This document shows, in pieces, positions 11,680-22,569 of a DNA stretch of 64,000 nt. The notes under the pieces were generated by a model. The model searched no databases. It had not been told where the DNA came from and saw nothing but the letters and a program-made list of their open reading frames with translations. Position 1 is the first letter of the stretch; every line of letters starts with the position of its first letter. Source of the DNA: Prorocentrum cordatum. Its lineage: Eukaryota > Sar > Dinophyceae > Prorocentrales > Prorocentraceae. Position numbers and translations under genes: made by a program. Where the stretch lies: the NCBI GenBank assembly GCA_963575745.1, contig CAUYUJ010001425.1, forward strand, positions 232,902 through 296,901, read 5' to 3'.

Positions 11680-12579
11680 CTATACTTGTCCCATCATAAT
11701 GTTCACATTATTATTTGATGACACTTCGGAGGGGCAGGCGGCCAGGCCATCGCCGGGCTTGCAGGGGTCGCCCTGGGCGGAGCTATTCGCCAGTCGGCGG
11801 AGCTCCACTGCCAGGGCCGTCGGACATGCAGACTTGTGCGAAAAAGACATGGCACGATCGAGGGCGGTGCGCCTCCGCTCCGCTGCGATGCAAGACAAGA
11901 CCATTCCAGACCCCTCCCATGAAAGCAACGCGCGCAGCGCGATATGCAACTTAGGTGACGTACACTCCGGGAACACGCAATGGACCTCAATAGTCTGCCT
12001 CGCATCCGCAGGGCCGCCCCGCTCCAACGCATCGATGATCTCACGCTGCATGTTCGCGATGGCGAGCAGCAGGCGCTCGCCCAAATCTGCGCCGCCGCCC
12101 TCGACCATAGATTCCATGAACAATGCCAGCACCGCCGTTGCCGAAAGGACATGCGATGCGAGTGCCCCGATGTGCCATATCACTCCATTGACGCATCGTT
12201 CGCTGAAGACCTTCTTGGGCAGCTGCTGGCGCGACCGACAGGGTTTCGCATTCTTCGCCCCTTCGCCCGGGGCCTTCAACGCGAAATCATCGCTAGCATC
12301 AAGCAGCGCCTCGAGCGCGCGGTCGAGCACGAACTGGCCGAAACCCTCTGATGCTGCGACGCAGTGCATCCAGTCCACGTAGAAAGACGGAGGCTGCGTG
12401 ATCTCGAACACTTCTCTATCGCACAGCAATGCGTCGGGGCCATGCGCAGCGCCGAGGTACCGCCGGTTGCGCTTGCGCCCCGCGCTCGACCGCGCTGCAG
12501 CGAGGCCAGACAAGCGATCCGCGATATCCTTCAGCTCAGCGTCCGCTCGCGGCTGCATCCCCTCAAAAAAGGGCACCAT
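11680..12579 (-). CDS. C-terminal block of a multicopy dinoflagellate family protein (transposase-like?)
   Basis: A 299-codon minus-strand frame with a normal amino-acid mix. Segments recall a protein family found in many copies in dinoflagellates. Around residues 60-75 there is FYVDWMHCVAASEGF, resembling a DWMHxYxVxGxF signature. Around residues 135-165 there is a helical segment ending in VLSATAVLALFMESM. Around residues 210-245 there is SPKLHIALRALLSWEGSGM followed by SCIAAERRR, resembling PKHHxxLHxP...CxxERKHK. The second motif is reminiscent of transposase accessory domains in CACTA-type elements, but that link is only analogy. Other blocks of the same family seem to lie upstream on this strand (12563-12997, 14761-15141, 19126-20029). 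It could be the last exon of a split gene or a relic. Confidence 0.5.
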   Translation of the reverse strand: MVPFFEGMQPRADAELKDIADRLSGLAAARSSAGRKRNRRYLGAAHGPDALLCDREVFEITQPPSFYVDWMHCVAASEGFGQFVLDRALEALLDASDDFALKAPGEGAKNAKPCRSRQQLPKKVFSERCVNGVIWHIGALASHVLSATAVLALFMESMVEGGGADLGERLLLAIANMQREIIDALERGGPADARQTIEVHCVFPECTSPKLHIALRALLSWEGSGMVLSCIAAERRRTALDRAMSFSHKSACPTALAVELRRLANSSAQGDPCKPGDGLAACPSEVSSNNNVNIMMGQV

Positions 12580-12997
12580 GCACGAGGGGCGTCGAGGCCG
12601 TCGTCAAACTGCTCGCACCTGCCGGCGACATTCCGACATTCCCGGCAAGGCGCGCTACCAGGGGCGCCAAGGAAACTGAAAGCGCGCACGCGGCCCCGAA
12701 GTCTGCCAGGAACACGGCGACGCGCACTTTAAGAAGCAGCCGGGCCCCATCAAGCATCATCCCGATGCCAGCTGCATCTGAAGCCAGCTTCTCACGCCAA
12801 AGAACTCTGACACCATCAACTTCTTCAACGTGCACTCTGCGAGCCCAGCTTCCTTCATATTCTCGCGCGCGCGAGGGCGATCCACCCTTCTGACCGAGAA
12901 GGGCACCGCGAGGGATCCTCAGGTATTGACCAGCACGCACAACCAGCACTCCTCCCCGCGCCTGGTCGCCCGTCGTTCCCAGGGGTGGCCTTGCCAT
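12563..12997 (-). pseudogene. Upstream block of the same minus-strand family, shifted frame
   Basis: A 144-codon frame overlapping the start of the 11680-12579 frame. The stretch REKLASDAAGIGMMLDGARL and the following 40 residues look helical and protein-like. This region should precede the DWMH block, so the two frames may be joined by a frameshift near 12570 or separated by an intron. I do not recognise a domain on its own. Confidence 0.3.
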
Positions 12998-13671
12998 AGT
13001 AAAAGGCGATAAATATGAGGATGCCCATCATCCGAACAAGCTTTACAATCTGGCAACAATGAGTTAAACCCAGGAAAGGTCTCTGCAGCGTGGCACATCC
13101 ATACCCGCGGCGATATGCAGTTGATCCCGGCGCGCCCCCGCGCCCCAGGGCGAATTCGACTCCTGCGATCGCAGCGCCTGCAAGTGGCCCGCTGAAAAAG
13201 GCCCGAATCCCGCGGGCAGCCCCCGCGCAACTGGAAGCGCCCAGGACGCCGCGCGAGGCCACATTCGCATCCAGAAGTGCGCTAGACAAGTCTCTGAGGC
13301 ATCGGCGGTCTAAGACGTCTCGCGCCATCGGTCGGGCCAACGCAGCTGCGGCGGGGGCCCGGGGCTGGGGGGGGGGTCGCGAGGCCCGAGCATCGGCGCG
13401 ACGCAGCGCCGCGAAAGGGGCACTGCAGCATCGCACGGCGCGGCGCATTGCAACGCCATTAGAGGGCGGAAGGGCGCACCGCGGCACCGTCGCAAGATTC
13501 GAGGGTGCATTGCAGCGTGTTTAGAGGGCGGGACGGCGCAGTGCAGCGTCGCCATGGGGCGAGGGGGCGCATTGCAACATCGCCATGAGACGCGGTGCGC
13601 TTTGCAGCGTCGTTGCAGGGCTGGACGGCGCGATGCAGGCCGTCAGTGGGACGGGCGGGCGCATTGCAGCA

Positions 13672-14355
13672 TCAATGATGCATCTTGAATCGCCCATCGT
13701 CCCGGCCCCCCCCCTCCTTCCCCCCCCCATCCTCCTCCCCCCCCTCCTCCGCCCCCCCCCCTCCCCCCCCCATCCTCCTCTCCCCCGCCCGCCCGCGCCC
13801 CGCGCCCCAGTGGGAGGCCCAATCGTCGCGACGGCCAGGCCGCGGCCTCGCCCCCCAGGCGCGCGCTCGCTGCATCGCGTGGATGCGGCGAGAAAGGCTC
13901 GACAGCTTCGCCGAGAACTGCAATTCTCCCACGATGGCGCCCTTCCCCGCGGACGCGGGCGAGGACCTGGACCGGCTCGGACTTGCGCGCTCGGCCCTGG
14001 GAGAGGCTCTGGCCTCAGCCTTAGCCCTGGTCTTCGCTTTGACAGCGCCCGACCCCCCCATCGCTGTCTCGGCGTGCTTGAGCGCGGGCATCCCGTCATC
14101 GGTCTCGCCCGCGCCGTCGAACCCGCCCTCGCTGGGCTCGCTGACATCGACGGGGGTCGCGGCCGGGGGCCTCTTCGCCGGCGAGCTCCTGATCTCATCC
14201 GCCAGGCCCTTCAGGCTGGACTTCGGCGCCGCCGTCGCCGCGGCAACCGCTGCGCGCGCCTCCGCAGCAGGCGGCCACGAAACAGGCGGCCCCGGAGCAG
14301 GCGGGGCCGCCGCAGTTGGCGGCCCCGAAGCAGGTCGCCCCGACGCAGGCGCCAC
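13672..14355 (-). CDS. Low-complexity Ala/Ser/Pro frame, possible linker exon
   Basis: A minus-strand frame with a polar central part (SSLKGLADEIRSSPAKRP, then an acidic GGFDGAGETDDG patch) that looks more protein-like than its C-rich flanks. It lies in order between blocks of the putative minus-strand family protein and could be a disordered linker. An equally long opposite frame (13585-14643 plus) exists, so the call is weak. The stretch 13705-13800 is essentially C-tracts. Confidence 0.25.
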   Translation of the reverse strand: MAPASGRPASGPPTAAAPPAPGPPVSWPPAAEARAAVAAATAAPKSSLKGLADEIRSSPAKRPPAATPVDVSEPSEGGFDGAGETDDGMPALKHAETAMGGSGAVKAKTRAKAEARASPRAERASPSRSRSSPASAGKGAIVGELQFSAKLSSLSRRIHAMQRARAWGARPRPGRRDDWASHWGAGRGRAGERRMGGGGGGAEEGGEEDGGGKEGGGRDDGRFKMHH

Positions 14356-14760
14356 GAGCGCACGCTGCGCCGCGCGCCCAGGCGAGGCATGGCCAACCAG
14401 CGGGCGCGAGATGGCGCCATGGAGGTTCGGCGGCTGGCTCGACTGACTGCCGGGCCACCGCAGGCTGCGCCGGCGCGGGCCGCGCGGGCCCGCGGCGCCG
14501 CAAGTCCGACGGCCACGGGGGCGCAGGCAGCTGGGCGTGGAGCGCAGCGCCCGCTGGCGGCTCGCAACCGAACGCGCCCCTCACGGGTTCTTCGCCGACG
14601 AGGCGCGCGGGCCGACGACTCCTCGAGGAGCGCTTCTGCATGAGCCAGTCAGCTTCGCAACCTGCGCCTAGTCGAGCATCGCATGGACGGGGCGCTCGAC
14701 GGCGCAGCGCGAACCGTGCAGCGCAAGGTTTCCAGCATTGACCGTCTGCGCGCAGCTCGG

Positions 14761-15141
14761 CTAGTTGGTCGGGCCCCCATCGGCCTGATTTGCCCCCTTG
14801 CGGACGTGGCCCAAGAGATCCGAGGTGCAGTCGTAGGCCCCCTTCGCTCGCGGCGGCCCATGCTCGAATAGGGCGAGGCTCGTCGCGCGGGAGCAGGCGG
14901 GCCCATCGCCCTTCGCAGGGCGCAGGCAGGCCGCGACGGCAGCCGCATGGAAGATCTTCACTTTGGGCGGGGCGACAGATTCGAAGGCCGCCCAGTCCGA
15001 TTCTTTCGAGTAGAGCCGGAGGCTAACGGCGACCGGCTTCGGCGACTGGGGAGCGGCGCGGCCGCTGCCGAGCACGTTCGCCCTCGAATCGACGACGCCC
15101 CGGATCCTCGCCTTCTCGTCATCCGAGAAATGGGGGCACAC
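14761..15141 (-). pseudogene. N-proximal block of the minus-strand multicopy family
   Basis: A 126-codon frame beginning MCPHFSDDEKARIRG and containing LYSKESDWAAFESVAPPKVK then a helical AACLRPAKG...SRATSLALF segment. This resembles a YxTExDWxxL block with following helices that I associate with the same dinoflagellate family as 11680-12579. Same strand and correct relative order support one locus interrupted by about 2.2 kb of low-complexity sequence. Confidence 0.35.
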
Positions 15142-15639
15142 GTTGACGATCTGGGCGATCAGAGCGCCGTCCTCGATGATCGAGGATGCCGCGCCAAGCT
15201 GGCCAGCGATGCCCCCAGTGACCTTCTGCGCGACGGGCGCCGCGGGCCGGCCCCCACTCGGCCATGCGCGACGTGCGCTCTAACCGAGCCTGGACGAGAC
15301 GCGCGATCGCAGCCGCGGGGGCGGTCATTCCCGCGGCCGCCAACGACTCCTCGCTTGAACACAAACAGCTCAGGAACACGGGAAGGGGTGGCTGGTCGGG
15401 CTCGGGGGGGTCAAGGGGCGGCGCGCAAGCGCGCCGCGCGCGCTCCGGGCGGCCTCCGCTTGCAACCCAAACCACTTGCACGACTTGCACGCGACGCGCC
15501 CCCACCCCCCCGCGCCCGGCGCGCGCGCGACCGCCTCCCTCGCGCGCGATCGCCCTGGAGGGCACGCGCGCGCACTTGCGCGTCACTCGCGCGCAGGAAT
15601 GGGCAGGTGGGGGGGGGGCGGGAATGGCGCGGAAGACGG

Positions 15640-16780
15640 GGGAGTCGGCGGACGATGGGGGGCGAAGATGAAGGAGGGGGGCGGGGAGGGGGGGGAAGGG
15701 GGGGGCGTCGGGGAGGAGTGGCGGGAGTCGTCGTCGCCGTCGCCGCCGTCGCCGTCGTCGTCGGGGGGGGGGGCCCTCGCCTTCTCGACGCTGCCCCAGA
15801 CAGCGGAAGTCCAGTCTGCACAAAACTGCCCCCGACAGGAAGCCCGAACAAATCCAATATTTCAACAGCGTCGCTGCCGACACACCATCGCCAGAAATGG
15901 GCGGAGAACATGGGTCAGGCAATTTGTTTCGCCGCGCCGAGCTTGACTTGCAAGCGCCACCGCAGGGGGGCCCCTGAGCTGCTCTGCGCCGCGGGCGCGG
16001 CTCGCGCCGCCCCTGCGCCGCATCCTCTGCGGTCGCCCCCCGCGCGCCCCCCCCCCGCCCCGCTCGCGGCCGGCGGGGGCGCGGCGCGGCCTGCGAAGCG
16101 AGGACTGAGTCGACCTATCTTCATTTTCCTTCCTCCCTTCACCCCCTCCCCGCCCCACCCCCCCGCCGCCCCCCCTTCCAACTCTGACGGAGTTTCGGGG
16201 TTATCCGAGTTCGAATTGGAGCGAGAGTTCGAGCACGAGCTTAAACCAAAGTCAGAATTACACATTAAAGAATGAAGTATTGCCATTTGGCAGCGGGCTA
16301 GAATCAGGCGCCAGCCCCAAGGTTCGCGGCGACGAGCGGGGGCCGAACATGGGCCCCGAAAACGGACGAAGCGCGGACAGAGGAGACCGCGCGGCGGAGG
16401 GACAACGACCGATCGGGAATCCAATTCCGAGGCAACAACGGGGGCGAGGACCTCGGCGACGACGGCGACGAAGCGCGGCCCGCCCACTGCGGGGCACTCT
16501 TGCCACGCCCCCCACCGCGCCGCCACGGCCGGGGGCTGGCGGCGCACGGGCGGGCGCCAAAAAGGCGGGCGCCGGGGGGGCGAGGCGCAAATGTCTGACC
16601 CCCCGCCCCCCGGCTCTGGCGCGCGGGAAACGCGCGCAGCGGCGTTCGGAAAAGGGCTGCCCTCATTCCCCCTCCCTCCTCCTCCCCTCCCCTCCCCCCC
16701 CCCCCCCCCCCCCCCCCGCCCTCCCCCCCCCCTCCTCCCCCCCCTTTTCCTCCTCCGCAATGAGTCAATAAATGCTACTC
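15640..16780. repeat. G/C-tract and low-complexity stretch with 24-base poly-C
   Basis: Alternating runs of G and C (15610-15780, 16020-16190, 16660-16745), including an almost uninterrupted poly-C at 16694-16717. Long frames on both strands translate to poly-Pro or poly-Gly/Arg and are composition products. No gene recognised. Confidence 0.6.
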
Positions 16781-16902
16781 TCCCTCTTGCCCTGATGACG
16801 GTTTGAAAATGGCCGACCCCCCCCCCGCGTGCTCTTCTTTCACGCGCAGGTTTCCCCGGAGCTGGTTTTCGCTTGCATTTTTTCAAAATGCTGCCCTCGC
16901 TG

Positions 16903-17085
16903 AGGCGCCAGCCTCATTTTCGGGCGCCGCTCGTTCCGAATCGTGCCCCCGCTGCAACGCTGGCCTCATTTCCGTGCTTCCGCTCGTTCCGAATCGTGCC
17001 CCCGCTGCAGCGCTGGCTTAATTTCCGCGCTCCCGCTCGTTTCGACTCGTGCCCCCGCCGCAGCGCTGGCGCCATTGCCTGTGCC
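16903..17085. repeat. 53-bp tandem repeat, about three copies
   Basis: The start CTCGTTCCGAATCGTGCCCC recurs at 16930, 16983 and 17036 (the last as CTCGTTTCGACTCGTG), a constant 53-base period, with a partial copy before the first. All forward frames stay open because 53 is not a multiple of three. Confidence 0.8.
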
Positions 17086-17382
17086 ATGCCGCGGCATGCA
17101 ATGCAATGCTAGGTTGATGCCACGCTTTGCGGTGCTCTTCTACGCCATGCCACGCCGTGCTCTACAATGCATCGCGCACCCTTGCGGGATCGCTGCCCTG
17201 CTCGACATCCGACTGAGCGAGGAGAGACGGGACCCGCGCAATGGTAAGGGATGGAAGGGAGGGGTGGGATGTCAGATATGACGCGAGCGCACCTAGCTCC
17301 CCCCCCCCCTCATGCCCCCCCCCTGTCGCCCCCCTCGCCCTCCTCGCCCTCTCTTTCCTCCTCCTGCCCCCCCCTCTTCCCA

Positions 17383-17442
<60 letters not shown>
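17383..17442. repeat. (GTC)20 microsatellite
   Basis: Twenty uninterrupted GTC triplets. Confidence 0.95.
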
Positions 17443-17444
<2 letters not shown>

Positions 17445-17743
17445 CCCCCTCCTCGCCCCCCCCCTCCTCTTCCTCCTTCGGCGTTCGCCCGCGCGCGCCG
17501 CGCCCCGCCGCCTATCCCTAGTCTGTTTTTCGCCGCTGTGCCCCTGGAGCTGTCATCGTCGGGTTTACGTTTTGGCAATTGCACCTCTCTGGCAGTCGAG
17601 TGCGAGTTGGCCCTGTCCGACTGATCGCGGCGCCGACACCGCCCGCGCGGCGCGTCGGGGCGACGTCAAAAGGCAGACGGGATAAGGGGGGATAAGACGG
17701 GGCGGGATGGAGGACGGATGGGGGCGCCGAGGACGGGGGGGGC

Positions 17744-17768
<25 letters not shown>
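17744..17768. repeat. (AG)n microsatellite
   Basis: About twelve AG units, followed by a purine-rich tail. Confidence 0.9.
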
Positions 17769-17774
<6 letters not shown>

Positions 17775-17929
17775 TGAGGAGAGGGTCGGCGCGGGCGGTG
17801 AACGAGTGGAACGGAAGACTCAGACCTTGGAGGGCTGGCCGCTCGAATCTGGCAAGGAGGCAGCGACGCGCAAAAGCGAGGGGGACATAGCACTGAGGCA
17901 GCGCGGAAGGCGAAAGAGTTAAAGGTCTA

Positions 17930-18010
17930 TATAAACACATATTTATATATACACATAAGTGAAACATAATAGCATCATTATTACTATTATTCTCTAGTAT
18001 AAAAAAAGCA
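17930..18010. other. AT-rich patch
   Basis: A run of A/T-rich sequence (TATATAAACACATATTTATA and similar) within GC-rich DNA. No gene or clear hairpin. Confidence 0.4.
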
Positions 18011-18014
18011 GGGG

Positions 18015-19120
18015 CGCAAGGCGGCTCGCATGCAAGCGCGCGGGGCCCCGTGGAAAATGGCGCTCTGGGCGCGGGGGAGGAGGGGGGGCGACGAGGGGCA
18101 GGGGCGCCCGGGCGACGCGGGGATCGCAGGGTCAACTCTCTCCCGACCAGCGCGGCCCATCCGACCCAAGTTCCGGCGCCGGCACCCCCGCCCCCCCTCG
18201 CCGAAGAGGCGCGGGATCAGACAGCAGAGGAAGGGGCCACGGGGGCGGGGGGGCAGGCGGCGCGAAAGAGGGGCGGGGGGGAGGAGGCAATCGCCGGGGG
18301 GACACACCATGCGCTGACAACATTCCCACCAGAAGCCGACCCCTCATAAGTCCAAGAAGGTGGCAGAGCTTTCGATGAGCTTTGCAGCGGTTGCACTCGC
18401 GGGTAACGAGCGCCCCTTGCACGCGCGAGCGCGGTCGTAGAATCGTTCTATCAGCGCAACTGTTGCACAGATTTCGGGTCGCAAGGTCACGCCGCACCTC
18501 CCCGTTGCGCTCCCTATTGCCGTCGTCGGTCAGACTGCGCCGCGAAGCACCCCTCGCGCATGGCGAGCGAAGTCCCACGGGCTGCGCCTGAGAGAAGAGC
18601 CTGCACCCCGAGCTCTGCACTTGCGTATAAGGTCTGCCGCGACGCGCACAATCTACTACGGCGCTGACTGGCAAGCTGGCCAGGTTAGAGCACGCGGTGC
18701 AACGGCAAAACAACGCAGCCCGCGAACGAAGGGAAACCTGAAACGCTCCGACATACGCATATGATCTCGAGATAGCGCGCGCGCTGTGCGCGCGCGCATA
18801 GGGCCGCGCCAGGGGCGCTATCGCTGCGAGCCAGAGTGCCCGGGCACGCTGCAGCGCCACATAACAACAAAAAGATAAACATAAGCACAGAGAGGGCGCG
18901 AGGCACGGCGCACGCACGACTTGCCGCGGACCGATGGCCGTCTCCAGGCGCGGGCCGCGGCCGCGAATAGCGCGGCCAACGCGCGCTCGCGCCATCCTGG
19001 GGCTACGCCACTCCGTCGCGCAACTATCGGCCACGCGCGCGGGCCCCGGCACCGCGACCCCCGGCGACGTCATCTCCTCCAGCGCCTCGGCACGCTGGAG
19101 CACCAGTTTGCGGATCACCC
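18015..19120. other. No recognisable gene; minus frame may extend the downstream relic
   Basis: A 328-codon minus frame (18132-19118) starts MIRKLVLQRAEALEEMTSPG, whose first 16 residues look like a helical continuation of the relic at 19126-20029 after a frameshift. The remainder is Arg/Ala/Pro-rich and not protein-like. Confidence 0.3.
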
Positions 19121-19125
19121 CCTTG

Positions 19126-20029
19126 CTACTTTCCTTCGTGGACGACGTCCTCGCGGGCGATGTCGCACTCAGCGGTCACCGCGCCGATCTCTGCAATCGC
19201 CGTCTTGCAGGCCCTGGCGACGCACTGCGGCGCGGGGGGTAGCCCGCCGCGGGCCTCGCCATCACTCGCGTTCGCGGTGAGCGCGCCCATCTGCTTCGCC
19301 AGGAACTCCGCGGCCCTCCTCAAAAACACCTTCTGGGCATCCGTCGCCGTCTTCTTCTCCGCGGGCTTCGCGCGGCCCCCAGCGCCGCCTGCCCTGCCTC
19401 CGCAGCCGTCTGCAGCGCCGCCTTTAGCGTCGCCTTCGCCCCCGGAATGACCGGGGTCGCTGGGGACTTCAACGCCTTCCCCATATTGAACGCGGTCTCG
19501 GACGAGAGCCCGAGCTCGGGCGCCTTCTCCTTCGACCCCGCCCTCTGGCGGGCCCCGGCGCAACGGGCGCCCTCGCGCGCCTTCCCGTTGGTAACCGAAC
19601 AAATGACAGAGACGCCATTCGCAATGATGGTCTTGGCCACGCGTGTCCCAGACGTCCTTCTCACCCACGCAGCGCCCGCCGCCTTGGCGAGCGGCCGACT
19701 CGCGCGCCCTCGTCAGCCCCGCATCTGCGCGACGCAAAGTCGGCAGCACGGTGCCGGGGCCTGCGCGGGTCATCGGGGAATTCCTTCCTCTCGTCATCCG
19801 AGAACGCGATCCAGGTCGCCTCGAGAATCGGTTGCCCCGCGAGACAGCGCCCCCCCTTGCCGCGGAAGCTGCTGCAATCGCTGCGCCGCTTCATTATCCG
19901 GTCGCTCTTCTTGGCGCACGCCGCCGAGCCGTTGACCTGGCGGGGGGCGCCAATAGCGCCTGTGCGAAACCTGCGTATATAAAATACAAAATTACACATA
20001 TAGAGAGAGAGAGAGAGAGACACATGCAT
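19126..20029 (-). pseudogene. N-terminal block of the multicopy family, frameshifted
   Basis: Reading the minus strand from 20029, a short cysteine-containing start is followed by EATWIAFSDDERKEFPDDPR (frame 19661-20029). A second frame (19320-19664) has TRVAKTIIANGVSVICS. A third frame (19126-19797) has a helical Lys/Ala/Glu region, KKTATDAQKVFLRRAAEFLA, then AIAEIGAVTAECDIARED. The SDDERKxF plus long-helix pattern is what I remember at the N-terminus of the family whose later blocks lie at 14761-15141 and 11680-12579. At least two frameshifts separate the pieces. Identification is from memory of family patterns and is tentative. Confidence 0.38.
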
Positions 20030-20281
20030 CTATGCGTATACCTGTATACACATATATAAATGTATATATGTGTGTCTGTGCAGATGCACCAATATACGCA
20101 TAGCGGAATCGGAGCTCCAGCGGCACGCGCGCGCAATCGCAGCGGCGGCATGATCAACACCAATGCGCAAACGCATATTCAGAACACTACGATAACGCAC
20201 TGCAGCGCGCAAAAAAAAATTATCCTGGCGAAGGACCCAACCATATGCAGTTGTGAATGCCGCACTTGTGAATGCCATCTT

Positions 20282-20560
20282 CGCCTGCGCTCCCTATGTG
20301 GCCACGGCTTCCCGCCGGGGCCCGACGTGCTCAGGGGCGCGTTCGTGGCCGTCTTCGCGGGCGCCGACGACGACAAGGACGGCGCCCCTCTCACCGAGGA
20401 GCAGAAGCAGGAGAAGGCCTTGAGAGCCACGAGGGAGGAGGTGGCGTTGCACGTCGACAAGGCGGAGGACGACGCCCATGCGCGGTTGTTGAAGCAGCGC
20501 AGCTATGGGGCCACGATCCTCGTGAGGGATGTGCCGCAATGGCCTGGGGCCGCCCATAAG
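20282..20560 (+). CDS. Possible exon upstream of the 77-bp satellite
   Basis: About 90 codons reading through 20282-20560 have a protein-like, charged, helix-friendly composition: GADDDKDGAPLTEEQKQEKA then EEVALHVDKAEDDAHARLLK and ATILVRDVPQWPG. Codons are strongly G/C-ending. The frame continues straight into the satellite and is joined upstream to AT-rich sequence, so the true boundaries are unknown. I do not recognise the family. Confidence 0.3.
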
Positions 20561-20589
20561 CAATTGTTGGTAACGCGTTGTGGGTGCCG

Positions 20590-22384
20590 CTTTCGGTGGG
20601 GCTCCATATGGGGCCACGAAGCGCTGCCTTGGATGGGGGAACCGCATGCGGACTGCGCCACCGGGGCGGGCCTTCGGTGCAGCTCCCTATGGGGCTACGA
20701 AACGCTGCCCTGGGTGGGGGAACCGCATGCGAACTGCGCCACTGGGGCCTTCGGTGGAGCTCCCTATGGTGCCACGAAACGCTGCCCTGGGTGGGGGAAG
20801 CGCATGCGAACTGCGCCACGGGGGCTTTCGGTGGAGCTCCCCATGGGGCCACGAAGCGCTGCCCTGGGTGGGGGAACCGCATGCGAGAGCAGCCACTGGG
20901 GCCTCCGGTGGAGCCACACGCTGCCCAGCCGCATGCGAGGGGCCTTCGGTGGAGCTCCCTATGGGGCCACGAAACGCTGCCCTGGGTGGGGGAACCGCAT
21001 GCGAACACCCCCACTGGGGCCTTCGGTGGAGCTCCCTATGGGGCCACGAAACGCTGCCCTGGGTGGGGGAACCGCATGCGAACACCCCCACTGGGGCCTT
21101 CGGTGGAGCTCCCTATGGGGCCACGAAACGCTGCCCTGGGTGGGGGAACCGCATGCGAACACCCCCACTGGGGCCTTCGGTGGAGCTCCCTATGGGGCCA
21201 CGAAACGCTGCCCTGGGTGGGGGAACCGCATGCGAACACCCCCACTGGGGCCTTCGGTGGAGCTCCCTATGGGGCCACGAAGCGCTGCCCTGGGGGGTGG
21301 GGGGAAATGCGAACACCCCCACTGGGGCCTTCGGTGGAGCCTTGCCCTGGGTGGGGGAACCGCATGCGAACACCCCCACTGGGGCCTTCGGTGGAGCTCC
21401 CTATGGGGCCACGAAACGCTGCCCTGGGTGGGGGAACCGCATGCGAACACCCCCACTGGGGCCTTCGGTGGAGCTCCCTATGGGGCCACGAAACGCTGCC
21501 CTGGGTGGGGGAACCGCATGCGAACACCCCCACTGGGGCCTTCGGTGGAGCTCCCTATGGGGCTACGAAACGCTGCCCTGGGTGGGGGAACCGCATGCGA
21601 ACACCCCCACTGGGGCCTTCGGTGGAGCTCCCTATGGGGCCACGAAACGCTGCCCTGGGTGGGGGAACCGCATGCGAACACCCCCACTGGGGCCTTCGGT
21701 GGAGCTCCCTATGGGGCTACGAAACGCTGCCCTGGGTGGGGGAACCGCATGCGAACACCCCCACTGGGGCCTTCGGTGGAGCTCCCTATGGGGCCACGAA
21801 ACGCTGCCCTGGGTGGGGGAACCGCATGCGAACACCCCCACTGGGGCCTTCGGTGGAGCTCCCTATGGGGCCACGAAACGCTGCCCTGGGTGGGGGAACC
21901 GCATGCGAACACCCCCACTGGGGCCTTCGGTGGAGCTCCCTATGGGGCTACGAAACGCTGCCCTGGGTGGGGGAACCGCATGCGAACACCCCCACTGGGG
22001 CCTTCGGTGGAGCTCCCTATGGGGCCACGAAACGCTGCCCTGGGTGGGAACCGCATCGAACACCCCCACTGGGGCCTTCGGTGGAGCTCCCTATGGGGCC
22101 ACGAAACGCTGCCCTGGGTGGGGGAACCGCATGCGAACACCCCCACTGGGGCCTTCGGTGGAGCTCCCTATGGGGCCACGAAACGCTGCCCTGGGTGGGG
22201 GAACCGCATGCGAACACCCCCACTGGGGCCTTCGGTGGAGCTCCCTATGGGGCTACGAAACGCTGCCCTGGGTGGGGGAACCGCATGCGAACACCCCCAC
22301 TGGGGCCTTCGGTGGAGCTCCCTATGGGGCCACGAAACGCTGCCCTGGGTGGGGGAACCGCATGCGAACACCCCCACTGGAGGG
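20590..22384. repeat. 77-bp satellite, about 23 copies
   Basis: The unit begins GAGCTCCCTATGGGGCCACG, passes through ACGCTGCCCTGGGTGGGGG and ACCGCATGCGAACACCCCCA and ends TGGGGCCTTCGGTG; 77 bases in most copies. The first six units (20590-20950) are divergent, carrying GCGAACTGCGCCAC in place of GCGAACACCCCCAC, with a deleted unit at 20895-20945. Copies from 20945 are nearly identical apart from CCACGA/CTACGA, two short units near 21290-21360 and one at 22040. It contains SacI- and SphI-like palindromes. The very long open frames (up to 861 codons) are artefacts of the period. Confidence 0.95.
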
Positions 22385-22470
22385 AGGAGGGCGAGGAGGA
22401 GGAGAAACGCGGGGCACCGTCTCTTCAAAACGATGACCCAACACCACAGGATGGTTGGGAAGAAGAAGAA
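22384..22470 (+). repeat. Satellite 3' junction module, copy 1
   Basis: Immediately after the last 77-bp unit comes a GGA-rich stretch, then CTCTTCAAAACGATGACCCA and CACAGGATGGTTGGGAA. The same ordered module follows the unrelated 101-bp satellite at 28376-28485. Confidence 0.65.
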
Positions 22471-22474
22471 GAAG

Positions 22475-22564
<90 letters not shown>
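22475..22564. repeat. 90-base poly-A tract
   Basis: Ninety uninterrupted A residues, preceded by a short GAA run. Either a homopolymer expansion or the tail of a retroposed transcript. Confidence 0.95.
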
Positions 22565-22565
<1 letters not shown>

Positions 22566-22569
22566 GTCG

